In this document: piece by piece, positions 36,301 to 40,656 of the stretch
Layout of the letters: each line of letters starts with the position of its first letter
Position numbering within the stretch: position 1 is the first letter of the stretch
Source of the DNA: Streptomyces sp. CNQ-509
Lineage (GTDB): Bacteria; Actinomycetota; Actinomycetes; Streptomycetales; Streptomycetaceae
DNA: 64,000 nucleotides
Direction: 5' to 3'
Assembly: GCF_001011035.1 (NCBI RefSeq)
Contig: NZ_CP011492.1
Span: 186,001-250,000, forward strand
The notes under the pieces: generated by a model
Seen by the model: only the letters and a program-made list of their open reading frames with translations
What the model was told of the DNA's origin: nothing
Database searches by the model: none
Position numbers and translations under genes: made by a program

Positions 36301-36347
36301 TCGGCCGTACGGACGGCAGCGAGGCACCTTCGACGCCCGGACAGTGA
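18387..36347 (+). CDS. Modular type I polyketide synthase, three modules, no thioesterase
   Basis: 5986 residues. An N-terminal docking coiled coil (about 1-33) precedes KS-AT-DH-ER-KR-ACP, KS-AT-DH-ER-KR-ACP and KS-AT-DH-KR-ACP. The first AT has GHSIGE and HAFH (malonyl); the other two have GHSQGE and YASH (methylmalonyl). KS, DH, ER, KR and ACP active residues are all intact. KR motifs at the LDD position are LDD, LND and LND, consistent with B-type. The last ~85 residues are a helical C-terminal docking domain ending in an acidic helix. It therefore does not release the product and needs a partner with a matching N-terminal docking domain, not seen in this window unless gene order and assembly order differ. 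Expected additions are CH2CH2, CH2-CH(CH3) and a methyl-branched alkene. It is probably transcribed with the PKS upstream and ends at a strong terminator. Confidence 0.97.
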   Translation: MSDEAKLREYLTRAVAELHQTRQRLQDAETARQEPIAIVSMACRYPGGVRSPEDLWRLVAAGTDAISDFPGNRGWDVEGLYDPDPDRTGKSYAREGGFLHAADEFDPEFFGMSPREATATDPQQRLLLEAAWETFERAGIDSHSLKGSKTGVFAGVMYDDYTGRLMHRIPEGYEGFLGNGGAASVASGRVAYTFGLEGPAVTVDTACSSSLVSMHLAAQALRNGECELALAGGVTVMATPGVFVEFSRQRGLAPDGRCKPFAEAADGTGWGEGVGFVLLERLSDAERNGHEILAVLRGSAVNQDGASNGLTAPNGPSQQRVIEQALASARLSAGQIDAVEAHGTGTTLGDPIEAQALLATYGRAHSAERPLWLGAVKSNIGHTQAAAGVAGVIKMVEAMRHGVLPPTLHVDEPSSHVDWTAGHVSLLTETQSWPETGEPRRSAVSSFGISGTNAHVILEAAPEPAQSAEAEGSPLQVDKSIPVPVVVSARTAAALAQSAERLAAYVEEHPQVEAGALAAGLWSGRAKLEHRAGVVTADRTELHEALTALATGATHPALITGPGPVETGGRLAVMFSGQGSQRPGMGRELYKTFPAYAKALDEVCAALDEHLGTGTPLREVMFAEEDSEPAELLETTLYTQPALFAHHVAGYRLLQTTGVQPTALIGHSIGELSAAHLTGTLPLAAAADMVATRAKLLHTLPEGTGMLAVNTNADTLTPHLQNHPEVGIAAYNSVTSLAVAGPHQPLHELAAELTEAGIRTKALKVAHAFHTTHTEPILDTFTDHLTDLFTHHTLGDADIPVISNVTGMPATSNQHHDPHYWAQHIRQPVQFHQGITHLTETDAITLYTELAPHPTLTPHLPASVRSTPHLPDETRTHLATLTTLHTHHHPLDLTPHLPETTAKLPVLPTYPFQHRPYWLDAPTALTSATDLGQLGTAHALLSAAVQLADTTGGGAGSAGTTVFTGRLSLSTHPWLADHAVAGTVLLPGTALVDLALHTGDHTGATHLQELTLHAPLTMDEAGTHDVQVTTAPLAGAEGEDGGRWQVTIHSRRHTADDSEPEPWTCHATGILTTDADASAHPAPALTQWPPAGTEPVEVTDLYPRLQAAGYEYGPAFQGVTAAWRGADGTLHAEIALPEDADASGHTIHPALLDAALHPLAAENLGKDDKDSADGRLRLPFAWTGVTVHASGATHLRATLIPAGEHGHDLTLHTWDPSGAPVATVSALNSRPVDASALTGGPHTDTATRNSLFHLAWNRAAAEQPAQAERVAPELVDLYVAAPAEDDGPTAAHAAAEALLTHVQGWLAANDRTDRRLVVLTHRAVATGPADDVHLPHTPLWGMVRTAQNENPDRIHLVDTDTAVDAATGGDPAAVPHLLDALATGEPQLALRHDQVLVPRLARSTEGAADALAIPAGEESWRLDKTASGTFDNLAFLPNPNLPEALAPHQVRVAVRAIGLNFRDALITLGMYPGEALLASEGAGVVTEVGADVANVKVGDRVMGMFPNGVGAQTVTDHRMVTAVPEGWSFNDAAGVPVAYLTAYYGLRDLGGLAAGESLLLHAATGGVGSAALQLARHWGADVYATASPGKHHLLYAQGLDEQHVASSRSLDFEDHFRAHTPHQGVDVVLNALAHEFTDASLRLLRPGGRFLEMGKTDVRDPQAVEADHRVRYQNFDLIEAGPDRIQEMLTDLAALFAAGHLTAPRTTCFDVRHAPNALRHLSQARHTGKLILTLPRPLDPDGTVLITGGTGGLARLTARHLVAEHGVRHLLLASRSGPGHRDADALRAELTELGARVTLAACDVTDAHAVHTLVASVDERHPLTAVIHTPGVLDDTILTQLTPETLHPVLAPKVDAAYHLHQATRHLDLAHFVLYSSAAGTLGNPGQANYAAANTYLDALAHHRTQQGLPTTSLAWGYWKHTTDLTKHLGDSEVARSDAALSTEHGLKLLDAALATPSPYHLCVPLNPATLRTGERVPALLRDLAPRARRRAAAAAAPSEVSGLAAQLAGLSAAERQRLLLDLVRTNAAAVLGHSDAAAVDAQAPFNDLGFDSLTAVELRNRLDAATGLRLPATLIFDYPTAQVLADHIGAEVLESAPRATAPQLVSTDTADDPVVIVSMACRFPGDVHSAADLWKLVAEGREGLSGFPTNRGWDLENLFDPDPAATGKSYTSYGTFLHEADEFDADFFRMNPREALATDPQQRLLLETSWEAFERAGIDPATLRGSSTAVYAGVIYGDYASRLMQNAPEGFEGYLGNGSAASVASGRVAYTFGLEGPAVTIDTACSSSLVALHLAAQALRNGECDLALAGGATVMSSPGAFIEFSRQRVLSVDGRCKAFADAADGTGWGEGVGLVLLERLSDARRNGHKVLAVLKGSAINQDGASNGLTAPNGPSQQRVIEQALASAGLTPGQVDAVEAHGTGTALGDPIEAQALLATYGREHSPERPLWLGSIKSNIGHTQAAAGVAGVMKMVEAMRHGMLPPTLHVNEPSHHVDWSSGTISLITESTPWPESDEPYRAAVSSFGISGTNAHVVLEAAPVETAAADAPSAEPAPGAAPVPVVVSARTAGALAQSAEQLAAYVEEHPEIEVGALAAGLWSGRAKMEHRAGIVTADRDELREALTALATGVAHPALVTGPGTANAGKTAFVFPGQGSQWTRMGYQLAAEEPAFAEHLAACRDELSRWCDWDLLDVLASEDEHALDRVDVVQPALFAVMTGIAELLRHHGVEPDAVIGHSQGEIAAAYVAGALTLSDAIAVVALRAQAITRLAGTGTMASFPLPADELQDLPEGVYVAAINGPHTTILAGETQPLTDLVHTYQEREIRARLIPVDYASHTPHVEDLRETIITDLAERAGIEPMAPAIPFYSTHTGSLLAFDQDLDAEYWFNNLRHPVHFHTTLEQLLDNGHYTLIETSPHPVMTAALADTFEQRTTPARHHATLVRNDDTKVRFLTALTSLHTHHHPVDLAPHFPRTDQPADRVPELPTYPFQRESYWLHGSAQLTSASDLGLGTTAHPLLHAAVPLADETGTGATGTVVFTGRVGLSSHPWLADHAVAGTVLLPGTALVDLALHAGDHTGATHLEELTLQAPLVLEETGARDLQVTAGPHPDADGWQVTIHSRPHTDDEAEPEPWTCHATGTLTAEPATPAEPLTQWPPAGAQALDVSEIYPRLAAGGYAYGPAFRGVTAAWAQPDGTLHAEIALPDDTDPDGHTIHPALLDAALHPLAAQGGAKTGGETDAQLRLPFAWTGVSVHASGATHLRATITPTGDQGHDLALRAWDPTGAPVATIGALNTRAVDASALTSAADTGAATRNSLFHLSWSPAGAEGDEPAELDRYDLHVAAPAGEDTPAAAHVATEALLTHVQNWLADNDETDRHLVVLTHLAVATHPAEDVHLAHAPLWGLLRSAQNENPDRIRLVDTDATGIDANAGAAGVPHLADALATGEPQTAVRGGQVLAARLVRATGAESGVLDVPKGTWKLASDGDGTLEALACRPAPEWDVPLTGSQVRVQLHAVGLNFRDTLIALGMYPGQAPLGSEGAGVVTEVGADVTSVAVGDRVMGLMPEGAGSRAITDHRLLTPVPAEWSSTQAAGIPVAFLTAYFALKDLGRLEAGESLLLHAATGGVGSAALQLARHFGADVYATASPGKQHLLYAQGLDEHHIASSRTLDFEEHFRTHGPDQGVDVVLNALAHEFTDASLRLVRPGGRFIEMGKTDIRDPQAVQAEHGAEYRNFDLIEAGPDRIQQILAHLTELFAEGVLAPLPTTSFDVRQARQALRYLSQARHTGKLILTLPRPLDPNGTVLITGGTGVLAGLTARHLVTEHGVRHLLLASRSGPDHPSATALRDELTALGAQVTLAACDVTDADAVRALVGSIGDAHPLTAVIHTAGVLNDAVLTQLTPGDLHPVLAPKVDATYHLHEATRHLDLAHFVVYSSAAGTLGNPGQSNYAAANTYVDALAHHRNRLGLPTTSLAWGYWKQATGLTQHLTADQQGRTGKPLTTEHGLHLFDVALRDRPESTLVCMPIEPAALRRAPKVPALLRDLVPATARRATAAGASAVRRSGLAEELAGLGEAEQDRLVLDLIRSNVAAVLGHARPETIDPQRPFKELGFDSLTAVELRNRLTNATALQLPSTLVFDHPTLTELSVFLRGKLLDEQPRLRAAKQVAAVADDDPIVIVSMACRYPGGMRRPEDLWRLVSEGVEAIGDLPDDRGWDLDGLYDPDPDAPGKMYTRKGAFLYDAGRFDADFFHMNPREALATDPQQRLLLETAWEAFERAGIDPTSLKGSSTGVFAGVISQDYLMRMHDAPDHLEGYFATGGSASIASGRVAYTFGLEGPAMTVDTACSSSLVALHLAAQALRNGECDLALAGGATIMATPGTFQVFSRQRGLAADGRCKPFADAADGTGWGEGVGLVLVERLSDARRNGHDVLAVVRGSAVNQDGASNGLTAPNGPSQRRVIEQALANAGLSGDQVHAVEAHGTGTTLGDPIEAQALLETYGQAHSTENPLWLGSIKSNIGHTQAAAGVAGVIKMVEAMRHGVLPPTLNVDMPTSHVDWDAGHIELLTEARPWTEDGEPRRAAVSSFGMSGTNAHLILEAAPALPEAEAEPEAGAAPVVVSARTAGALAQSAEQLAAYVEEHPEIEVGALAGRLWSGRAKMEHRAGIVTADRDELREALTALATGAAHPALVTGPGPVAAGKTAFVFPGQGSQWTRMGYQLAAEEPAFAEHLAACRDELSRWCDWDLLDVLASEDEHALDRVDIVQPALFAVMTGIAELLRHHGVEPDAVIGHSQGEIAAAYVAGALTLPDAIAVVALRAQAITRLAGTGTMASFPLPADELQDLPEGVYVAAINGPHTTILAGETQPLTELVHTYQEREIRARLIPVDYASHTPHVEDLRETITTDLAERAAIRPVAPAIPFYSTHTGALLAPDQLLDAEYWFNNLRHPVHFHTTLEQLLDNGHYTLIETSPHPVMTAALADTFEQRTTPAHHHATLTRNNGTQTRFRVALANLHAHHHPIDLSPLLPGAEDSTELLPELPTYPFQRESYWIQTSAQLTSAGDLGQISSAHALLSAAVQLADGGEDSAAGAEGSYATIVFTGRVGLSTHPWLADHAVAGTVLLPGTALVDLALHTGDHTGATHLEELTLQAPLVLEETGTRDLQVTASPEAGAESGDPGRWQVTIHSRPHTDDAEPEPWTCHATGTLTAEPATPSEPLTQWPPAGAEPFEIGALYPELAAAGYEYGPVFQGVTAAWKEADGTLHAEIALPQGADASGHALHPALLDAALHPLAAHNDGADGQLRLPFAWSGVSVHATGTTGLRATLTPAGEHGHDLALRAWDTTGAPVATVSALTTRPIDAAALSARRSEDTRNSLFHLGWSPAAADQSAVVDPDRVDVYVAVPAAEDTPVAAHVATEALLTHVQNWLADNDETDRQLVVLTHRAVATHPAEDVHLTHAPLWGLVRTAQNEQPDRIHLIDTDTTDIEPGTQAADVPHLTDALATGEPQLALRDNTVLIPRLTRSTDDAATESRPLDPNGTVLITGGTGGLASLTARHLITEHGVRHLLLASRSGPDHPNATALRDELTALGAQITLTACDVTDADAVRTLVDSVDKQHPLTAVIHTAGALNDATLTQLTPETLHSVLAPKADAAYHLHEATRHLDLAHFVLYSSAAGTLGNPGQANYAAANTYLDALAHHRTHQGLPTTSLAWGYWKHTTELTGHLTTHQQSRTGTPLTTEHGLRLLDAALTTSASHHLCVPLNPSTLRTAPHLPALLRDLVPAPRRSAASPTAGAPGGTALADQLAALPEPEQRHKTVLDVVRSNIAAVLGHGTAETIDPHRPFKELGFDSLTAVQLRNQLTTTTALRLPATLIFDHPTPDALAGRILADLMPEAVSASRRVIADLDALELELKQLAADEAERSRITLRLQTLLSNWNDARPAPAEDVSNKIQESSTEEIFDFIDRQLGRTDGSEAPSTPGQ
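18486..24660 (+). other. PKS module 4 of the window: KS-AT(malonyl)-DH-ER-KR-ACP
   Basis: Residues refer to the protein starting at 18387. KS from 34 (Cys207); AT from about 569 (Ser668, HAFH 767-770); DH His978 and Asp1153; ER about 1414-1737; KR from about 1742 (Tyr1890, LDD present); ACP Ser2053. Full reduction of an acetate unit is expected. About 550 bases of its KS gene (18930-19520) use many more T- and G-ending codons than the rest of the gene. Confidence 0.9.
24720..30860 (+). other. PKS module 5 of the window: KS-AT(methylmalonyl)-DH-ER-KR-ACP
   Basis: KS from about residue 2112 (Cys2286; TGTALGDP instead of the TGTTLGDP of the other modules); AT from 2646 (Ser2739, YASH 2835-2838); DH His3055 and Asp3222; ER about 3478-3797; KR from about 3803 (Tyr3952, LND); ACP Ser4117. 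A fully reduced methyl-branched unit is expected. Confidence 0.9.
26066..26431 (+). repeat. 366-bp identical segment shared with module 2 (8981-9346)
   Basis: Module 5 copy of the KS-AT linker and AT start. Downstream, the AT of module 5 resembles module 1 (for example CTCTCCGACGCCATCGCCGT near 26645) rather than module 2. Confidence 0.8.
30912..36065 (+). other. PKS module 6 of the window: KS-AT(methylmalonyl)-DH-KR-ACP
   Basis: KS from about residue 4176 (Cys4349); AT from about 4703 (Ser4796, YASH 4892-4895); DH His5118 and Asp5289; KR from about 5544 (Tyr5690, LND); ACP Ser5855. A methyl-branched alkene is expected, a possible substrate for the epoxidase encoded next door. A docking tail follows at about 5900-5986. 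Confidence 0.9.
32541..34030 (+). repeat. 1490-bp direct repeat, copy 2 (AT-DH segment of module 6)
   Basis: Second copy of the segment at 9285-10774, in the same orientation and the same codon register. KS and KR domains on either side differ between the two modules. This points to a recent duplication or gene conversion limited to AT and most of DH. Confidence 0.85.
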
Positions 36348-36361
36348 AAGGCCGGTGAAAG

Positions 36362-36397
36362 GAGAACCGCCCGCCGTGATCACGGCGGGCGGTTCTC
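36362..36397. terminator. Bidirectional terminator (36-bp perfect palindrome)
   Basis: Two 18-base arms pair without mismatch or spacer, starting GAGAACCGCC. A T-rich run follows on the plus strand (TTATTGTCTTTTG). It lies between the PKS stop and the stop of the convergent epoxidase gene, so it can end transcription from both sides. Confidence 0.85.
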
Positions 36398-36450
36398 TTA
36401 TTGTCTTTTGTCTTGCTGTTCTCCGGGGCCGTTCTCGCCGCGGGTTCCGG

Positions 36451-37872
36451 CTACTTCGCCGACCGCAGCACCGCCGCCTCCGCGTCCTTCAACGGCGCCG
36501 CCGTCAGCGGGGCCCGGCCCTGCTGCCGCATCGACGCCAGGAATTCGGGCGTCTCCAGGCTGCCCAGCGGTGCGGTGAGCGTGGTGACGGCCGTGAGGGC
36601 GTCGCAGACGCGCTCGTTGACCAGGGACGCGCTGGTGACCAGGTCGGCGAACCCCTGCCGCTGCGCGGCCTGGGTGGTCAGGCGGGGGTCGCTGACCGTG
36701 GCCTTGTTGTCGGGGTAGCACAGGTCCTGCGAGGCGGAGAGCAGCCACGGCGCGTCGGCGGCGGCGGCGATGGCCTGCTGCGCCGTACGGGCCAGGCCGG
36801 GCTTCAGCCCGCCGGCGCGGCTCAGGGAGGTCTCCAGCGCCCGGGCGGACTGGGCGGCGACGCTCATGCCGTGGCCGTGGATGGGGTTGAGGGACACCAC
36901 GCAGTCCCCGAGCGCGACGAGCCCTTCGGGGCGGTCGGCGAGGCGGTCGAGGTGCATGCGGCGGTTGAGGGTGCTGCGGGTCGTACGGACCGGCGTCAGC
37001 GGCTCCGCGGCCTCGATCAGGTCCGCGACGACCGGGTCGCGCAGGCCGCGGGCGAACTCGGCGAAGCGCGCGTCGTCGGCGGTCGGTTCGCCGCCGCGGG
37101 TGCCGGAGAGGGTGATGATCCAGCGGCCGTCCTCGATGGGCAGGAGCAGGCCGTTGCGGCCCGGCCGCCCCGTGCGGTGGTCGGCGTAGACGCTGACGAC
37201 GGGGAAGTCCGCGGGGGCGCCGGCGGGGGCGCGGAAGACGCGGGTGGCGTACGTGAGTCCCGTGTCGACGCTCTCCTCGGCGGCGGGCGGCAGGCCGAGA
37301 TCGGTGAGCCAGTGCCGCAGCCGGGAGCCGCGCCCGGTGGCGTCGACGACGATGTCGGCGGGCAGTTCGCGCGTGCCGCCGTCCGGGGTGCGTACGCGGA
37401 CGCCGGTGACGCACGTGCGGTCGCCGAGCAGCCCGTGCGCCTCCGTCCTCGTCAGCACCTCGGTGTCCGGGTGGTCCAGGGCGGCCTCGCGGACCGTCTG
37501 GTCGAGGAGGGGGCGGCTGCAGGTGAGCGCGTAGTGGGAGCCGGGGAAGCGGTGCTGCCAGCCGTAGGCGCTGTAGAGGACCATGTCCTCCTTGACGCCG
37601 ATGCGGTGGGCGCCGGCGGCGCGCAGCCGGTCCAGGGTGCCGGGGAGCAGCGCCTCGATGGCCTCCGCGCCACCGGACCAGAGAATGTGCGCGTGCCGGC
37701 CCTGCGGGACGCCCTTGCGGGGCTCGGGTTCCTCCGGGTACGTGTCGCGTTCGACCACGGTGACGTGGTCGACGTGGTCCCGCAGGGCCCGTGCGGCCAG
37801 CACGCCGGCGAGGCCGCCCCCGAGTACGACTCCGTGAACTCGGGTGTTCGGGCCCCGGGTTGCTTCCGCCAT
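36451..37872 (-). CDS. FAD-dependent epoxidase/monooxygenase, MonCI-like
   Basis: 473 residues. The N-terminus has the Rossmann FAD motif VVLGGGLAG. DATGRGS lies mid-protein and a second FAD/ribityl motif GDCVVSLNPIHGHGMS lies further on, as in group A flavin monooxygenases. From memory, stretches such as ERDTYPEEPEPRKGVPQGRH and GWQHRFPG closely resemble the MonCI/LasC type epoxidases that act on polyketide double bonds before polyether cyclisation. The start at 37872 is preferred over an upstream ATG at 37936-37938 because GAAAGGG (37884-37890) precedes it and family members begin close to the FAD motif. The likely role is epoxidation of alkene(s) made by modules 2, 3 or 6. No MonB-type epoxide hydrolase is in the window. 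It could also be a plain hydroxylase. Confidence 0.85.
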   Translation of the reverse strand: MAEATRGPNTRVHGVVLGGGLAGVLAARALRDHVDHVTVVERDTYPEEPEPRKGVPQGRHAHILWSGGAEAIEALLPGTLDRLRAAGAHRIGVKEDMVLYSAYGWQHRFPGSHYALTCSRPLLDQTVREAALDHPDTEVLTRTEAHGLLGDRTCVTGVRVRTPDGGTRELPADIVVDATGRGSRLRHWLTDLGLPPAAEESVDTGLTYATRVFRAPAGAPADFPVVSVYADHRTGRPGRNGLLLPIEDGRWIITLSGTRGGEPTADDARFAEFARGLRDPVVADLIEAAEPLTPVRTTRSTLNRRMHLDRLADRPEGLVALGDCVVSLNPIHGHGMSVAAQSARALETSLSRAGGLKPGLARTAQQAIAAAADAPWLLSASQDLCYPDNKATVSDPRLTTQAAQRQGFADLVTSASLVNERVCDALTAVTTLTAPLGSLETPEFLASMRQQGRAPLTAAPLKDAEAAVLRSAK

Positions 37873-38060
37873 TTGCTGTTCCGCCCTTTCCGCATGGTCC
37901 GGTGCCGGGCGGTTGCCGTATGCCGCCCGGTTCACCATGCGGGCCGCGGCTTGGGGGTGACTTGCCGGTTTCTAAAGCCTTTTCCGGCTACGAAGGCGGA
38001 GGTGAATGGCCTTACGCTACGGGCCGGTTCAACGGATCCGAGTTCCGGAAGGATGCCCTC
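37873..38060. promoter_or_regulatory. Divergent intergenic region (epoxidase / ferredoxin-P450)
   Basis: 188 bases separate two divergently transcribed genes, so promoters for both must lie here. Near 38013 there is a TACGCT that fits a -10 element for the rightward genes, but no convincing -35 was found. Confidence 0.4.
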
Positions 38061-38303
38061 ATGCGGGATTCCTCCATGCAGGTCGAGACCGAGATCGAGC
38101 AGTGCGTCGCGTCTGGCATGTGCACGCTCCTGGCCCCGCGGGTCTTCGACCAGGATGAGGCGACAGGTCAGGTCGTGGTGCTGGAAGAGCGCCCCGCCGA
38201 GGAGCAGTGGGAGGCGGTGGACGAAGCCGTGCGCTCCTGCCCGGCACAGGTCATCCGGTTCGAGGAGGCGGCCGAACCCGCCGAGCGGGCCGACGCGCCT
38301 TAA
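38061..38303 (+). CDS. 3Fe-4S ferredoxin, P450 redox partner
   Basis: 80 residues. It has the Streptomyces P450-ferredoxin pattern: EQCVASGMC (CxxxxxC) early and SCPAQVI late, giving the three cysteines of a 3Fe-4S cluster and an acidic surface. It would carry electrons from a ferredoxin reductase (not in the window) to the P450 encoded 105 bases downstream. The start at 38061 is supported by GGAAGGA at 38047-38053, seven bases upstream. An internal ATG at 38076 is possible but has no better ribosome site. The stop codon is TAA. Confidence 0.9.
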   Translation: MRDSSMQVETEIEQCVASGMCTLLAPRVFDQDEATGQVVVLEERPAEEQWEAVDEAVRSCPAQVIRFEEAAEPAERADAP

Positions 38304-38408
38304 GCACGCCCAAGTCCGCCTTAAGGCCATAACCCGAGGCTGGGCGGGAAAGGCGTGGACCGGCAGTGCCGGCCCCGCGGCTTCGCATGCGGAGGAAGGA
38401 AACGCGTC

Positions 38409-39611
38409 ATGTCGGACACGCTGTCCACGCCGCCCCGGCGGTTGCCGACCGAGCGGCCGCGCCCGCTGGACCCGCCGGAAGAGCTGGGCCGGCTGCGTGC
38501 CGAGGAGCCGGTGAGCCCGCTGCTGTACCCGGACGGGCACGTGGGCTGGCTGGTGACGAGTCACGCCGCGGCCCGGAAGGTCCTCAGCGACCAGCGGTTC
38601 AGCGCCCGGGGCGACATCAAGAAGGTGCCGTTCGAGCTGCCCTCCGGCGGCCGGCCCTGGGAGAAGGTGCCGCCCGGCTTCTTCATGCACATGGACCCGC
38701 CGGACCACACCCGCTACCGGCGGCTGCTCACCGGCCAGTTCACGGTACGGCGGATGAAGGCGCTGGAGCCGCGGATCGAGCAGATCACCGAGGAGCACCT
38801 GGACGAGATGGAGCGGCAGGGGCCGCCCACGGACCTGGTGCCGTCGTTCGCGCTGCCGATTCCCTCGCTGGCGATCTGCGAGCTGCTGGGCGTGCCGTAC
38901 GGCGAGCGCCAGCGTTTCCAGGACCACTCGACGACCGTCATGCGCATCGGCTCCTCCGGCGAGGAGGTGGCGGCGGCCTTCGCCGCGATCTACGGGCTGA
39001 TCCACGAGCTGGTGCAGCTCAAGCACAAGGAGCCCGAGGACGACCTGCTGAGCGGGTTGATCGCGACCGGTGAGCTGAACGACGCGGAGCTGACCGGCAT
39101 CGGGATGCTGCTGCTGATGGCGGGGCACGAGACGACCGCCAGCATGCTGTCGCTCGGCACGTACGCGCTGCTGCGCCACCCCGGCGAGGTCAAGCGGCTG
39201 CGCGAGGACCCGGAGCTCTTCGGCAACGCCGTCGAGGAGCTCATGCGGTACCTGACGATCGCCCAGTTCGGCGTGCCGCGCACCGCGCTGGAGGACGTCG
39301 AGCTGGAGGGCAAGCTGATCAAGGCGGGCGACGGGGTCACCGTGTCCCTGTCGGCGGCCAACCGCGACCCGGGGCGGTTCGGGGACGCGGACAGCTTCGA
39401 CGTGAGCCGCTCCACCTCCGGGCACATGGCGTTCAGCTACGGCATCCACCAGTGCCTGGGCCAGCAACTGGCCCGGGTGGAGATGCGGATCGCGTACTCG
39501 GCGCTCTTCCGCCGCTTCCCCGACCTGCGGCTTGCGGTCGAGCCGGAAGAGGTGCCGCTGCGCGCGGAGGCGACGATGTACGCCGCGAGTTCGCTCCCGG
39601 TGGCCTGGTGA
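38409..39611 (+). CDS. Cytochrome P450 (actinobacterial CYP, polyketide tailoring)
   Basis: 400 residues, the normal length for a soluble bacterial P450. The I-helix oxygen-binding motif AGHETTA, an ExxR-type EELMR and the heme-thiolate loop FSYGIHQCLGQQLAR are all present. It probably hydroxylates or otherwise oxidises the polyketide, with electrons from the ferredoxin encoded just upstream. GGAGGAAGGA at 38391-38400 is a strong ribosome site for the ATG at 38409. Its stop is only four bases before the GTG of the next gene, so the two are translationally coupled. The substrate cannot be deduced. Confidence 0.95.
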   Translation: MSDTLSTPPRRLPTERPRPLDPPEELGRLRAEEPVSPLLYPDGHVGWLVTSHAAARKVLSDQRFSARGDIKKVPFELPSGGRPWEKVPPGFFMHMDPPDHTRYRRLLTGQFTVRRMKALEPRIEQITEEHLDEMERQGPPTDLVPSFALPIPSLAICELLGVPYGERQRFQDHSTTVMRIGSSGEEVAAAFAAIYGLIHELVQLKHKEPEDDLLSGLIATGELNDAELTGIGMLLLMAGHETTASMLSLGTYALLRHPGEVKRLREDPELFGNAVEELMRYLTIAQFGVPRTALEDVELEGKLIKAGDGVTVSLSAANRDPGRFGDADSFDVSRSTSGHMAFSYGIHQCLGQQLARVEMRIAYSALFRRFPDLRLAVEPEEVPLRAEATMYAASSLPVAW

Positions 39612-39615
39612 TCAC

Positions 39616-40656
39616 GTGCTCGTTCTGAACCGGGAGAGCGGCCTGCGGGTCGCCGGCCTCGGCACGGCGTCGCCGGGCCCGCCCATCGACAACGCGACCC
39701 TGGGCCGCCGCATGGGCCTGGGCCCAATGTGGGAGCAGTGGGCGGAGGCGTTCGTCGGCACGAAGTACCGCCATCTCGCGGTCGACCTGGAGACCGGCGA
39801 GCCGCGGTTCTCGCTCGCCGACCTCGGCGAGACGGCGGGCCGGCGGGCGCTGGCCGCGGCCGGCCTGGAGCCGTCGGACGTCGACGTGGTCGTGATGGGC
39901 ACGGCCATGCCGGACATGCTGATGCCGACGACGGTGAACGTCGTCGCGGACCGGCTGGGCATCGACCAGGTGCCGACGTACCAGTTGCAGTCCGGGTGCT
40001 CGGGCGCGGTGCAGGCGCTGTCGGTGGCGGCGGGGCTGCTGCTGTCGGGAAGCCACCGCACGGCGCTGGTCCTCGGCGGCGACGTCTCGGCGAAGCTCGT
40101 CGATCCGGACATGGACGCTGCGGCGCTGCCGCCCGCGCAGTTGGTGAACCTCATGCTGTTCGGGGACGGTGCCGGCGCGCTGGTGCTCACCGCGGAGCCG
40201 TCGCCGGGGCCCGCGCTGCGGGCGGTGTTCACCAAGCTGGTGGGGCTCGGCAAGCAGCCGGGGCAGACGCTCGACTGGTACGGCGCGAGCCGCCGGTTCG
40301 ACGGCCCGCCCGTCAGCGAGGACTACAAGGCGATCGAGGCGGCGGTGCCGGAGATGGCCGCCGAGTCGGCCGAGGAGCTGCTGAACGGGCTGGACTGGAA
40401 GCCGGACGAGCTGGCGTACGTGCTGCCGCCGCAGCTCTCCGGGCGGATGACAGCGAAGATCCGGGAGCGGATGGGCGCGCCGGAGGCGCAGGAGGTCTCC
40501 TGCGTCGACGAGACCGGCAACAACGGCAACGCGCTGGTGTTCTTCCAGTTGGAGCGGCTGCTGCCGAAGCTCGCCGCGGGCGACCGGGCCCTCGGCGTCG
40601 CCATCGAGTCGAGCAAGTGGATCAAGTCGGGCTTCGCGCTGGAGGCGACCGGCTGA
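39616..40656 (+). CDS. KASIII (FabH-like) ketosynthase/acyltransferase with altered active site
   Basis: 346 residues with thiolase fold. The nucleophile Cys128 is present in QSGCSGAVQAL, and GDGAGALVL is conserved. At the FabH His position (normally PHQAN) the sequence reads LPPQLSG, so Pro272 replaces the catalytic His. An Asn lies about 30 residues later in GNNGN, near the Asn position of FabH. KASIII homologues in polyketide clusters condense or transfer acyl groups; in tetronate pathways one joins the polyketide to glyceryl-ACP. The neighbouring FkbH-like gene makes that role attractive, but this is inference. The GTG start at 39616 begins four bases after the P450 stop without a strong ribosome site of its own, implying coupling. 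The gene ends at a strong hairpin. Confidence 0.85.
   Translation: MLVLNRESGLRVAGLGTASPGPPIDNATLGRRMGLGPMWEQWAEAFVGTKYRHLAVDLETGEPRFSLADLGETAGRRALAAAGLEPSDVDVVVMGTAMPDMLMPTTVNVVADRLGIDQVPTYQLQSGCSGAVQALSVAAGLLLSGSHRTALVLGGDVSAKLVDPDMDAAALPPAQLVNLMLFGDGAGALVLTAEPSPGPALRAVFTKLVGLGKQPGQTLDWYGASRRFDGPPVSEDYKAIEAAVPEMAAESAEELLNGLDWKPDELAYVLPPQLSGRMTAKIRERMGAPEAQEVSCVDETGNNGNALVFFQLERLLPKLAAGDRALGVAIESSKWIKSGFALEATG

Noticed and set aside
3258..36383. Many long minus-strand open frames under the modular PKS genes (for example 3258-6428, 19803-23525, 29388-32663)
   Set aside because: They are shadows of the PKS coding strand: repetitive Gly/Arg/Val-rich products repeated once per module, with no ribosome sites and no domain signatures.
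37873..37938. ATG at 37936-37938 as start of the epoxidase
   Set aside because: No ribosome site precedes it and it adds 22 residues ahead of the FAD motif that related enzymes do not need.
38290..38345. CCTTAAG repeats after the ferredoxin gene as a terminator or regulator site
   Set aside because: Two short copies do not form a stable hairpin together and there is no T tract. The stretch is only 105 bases to the P450 start.
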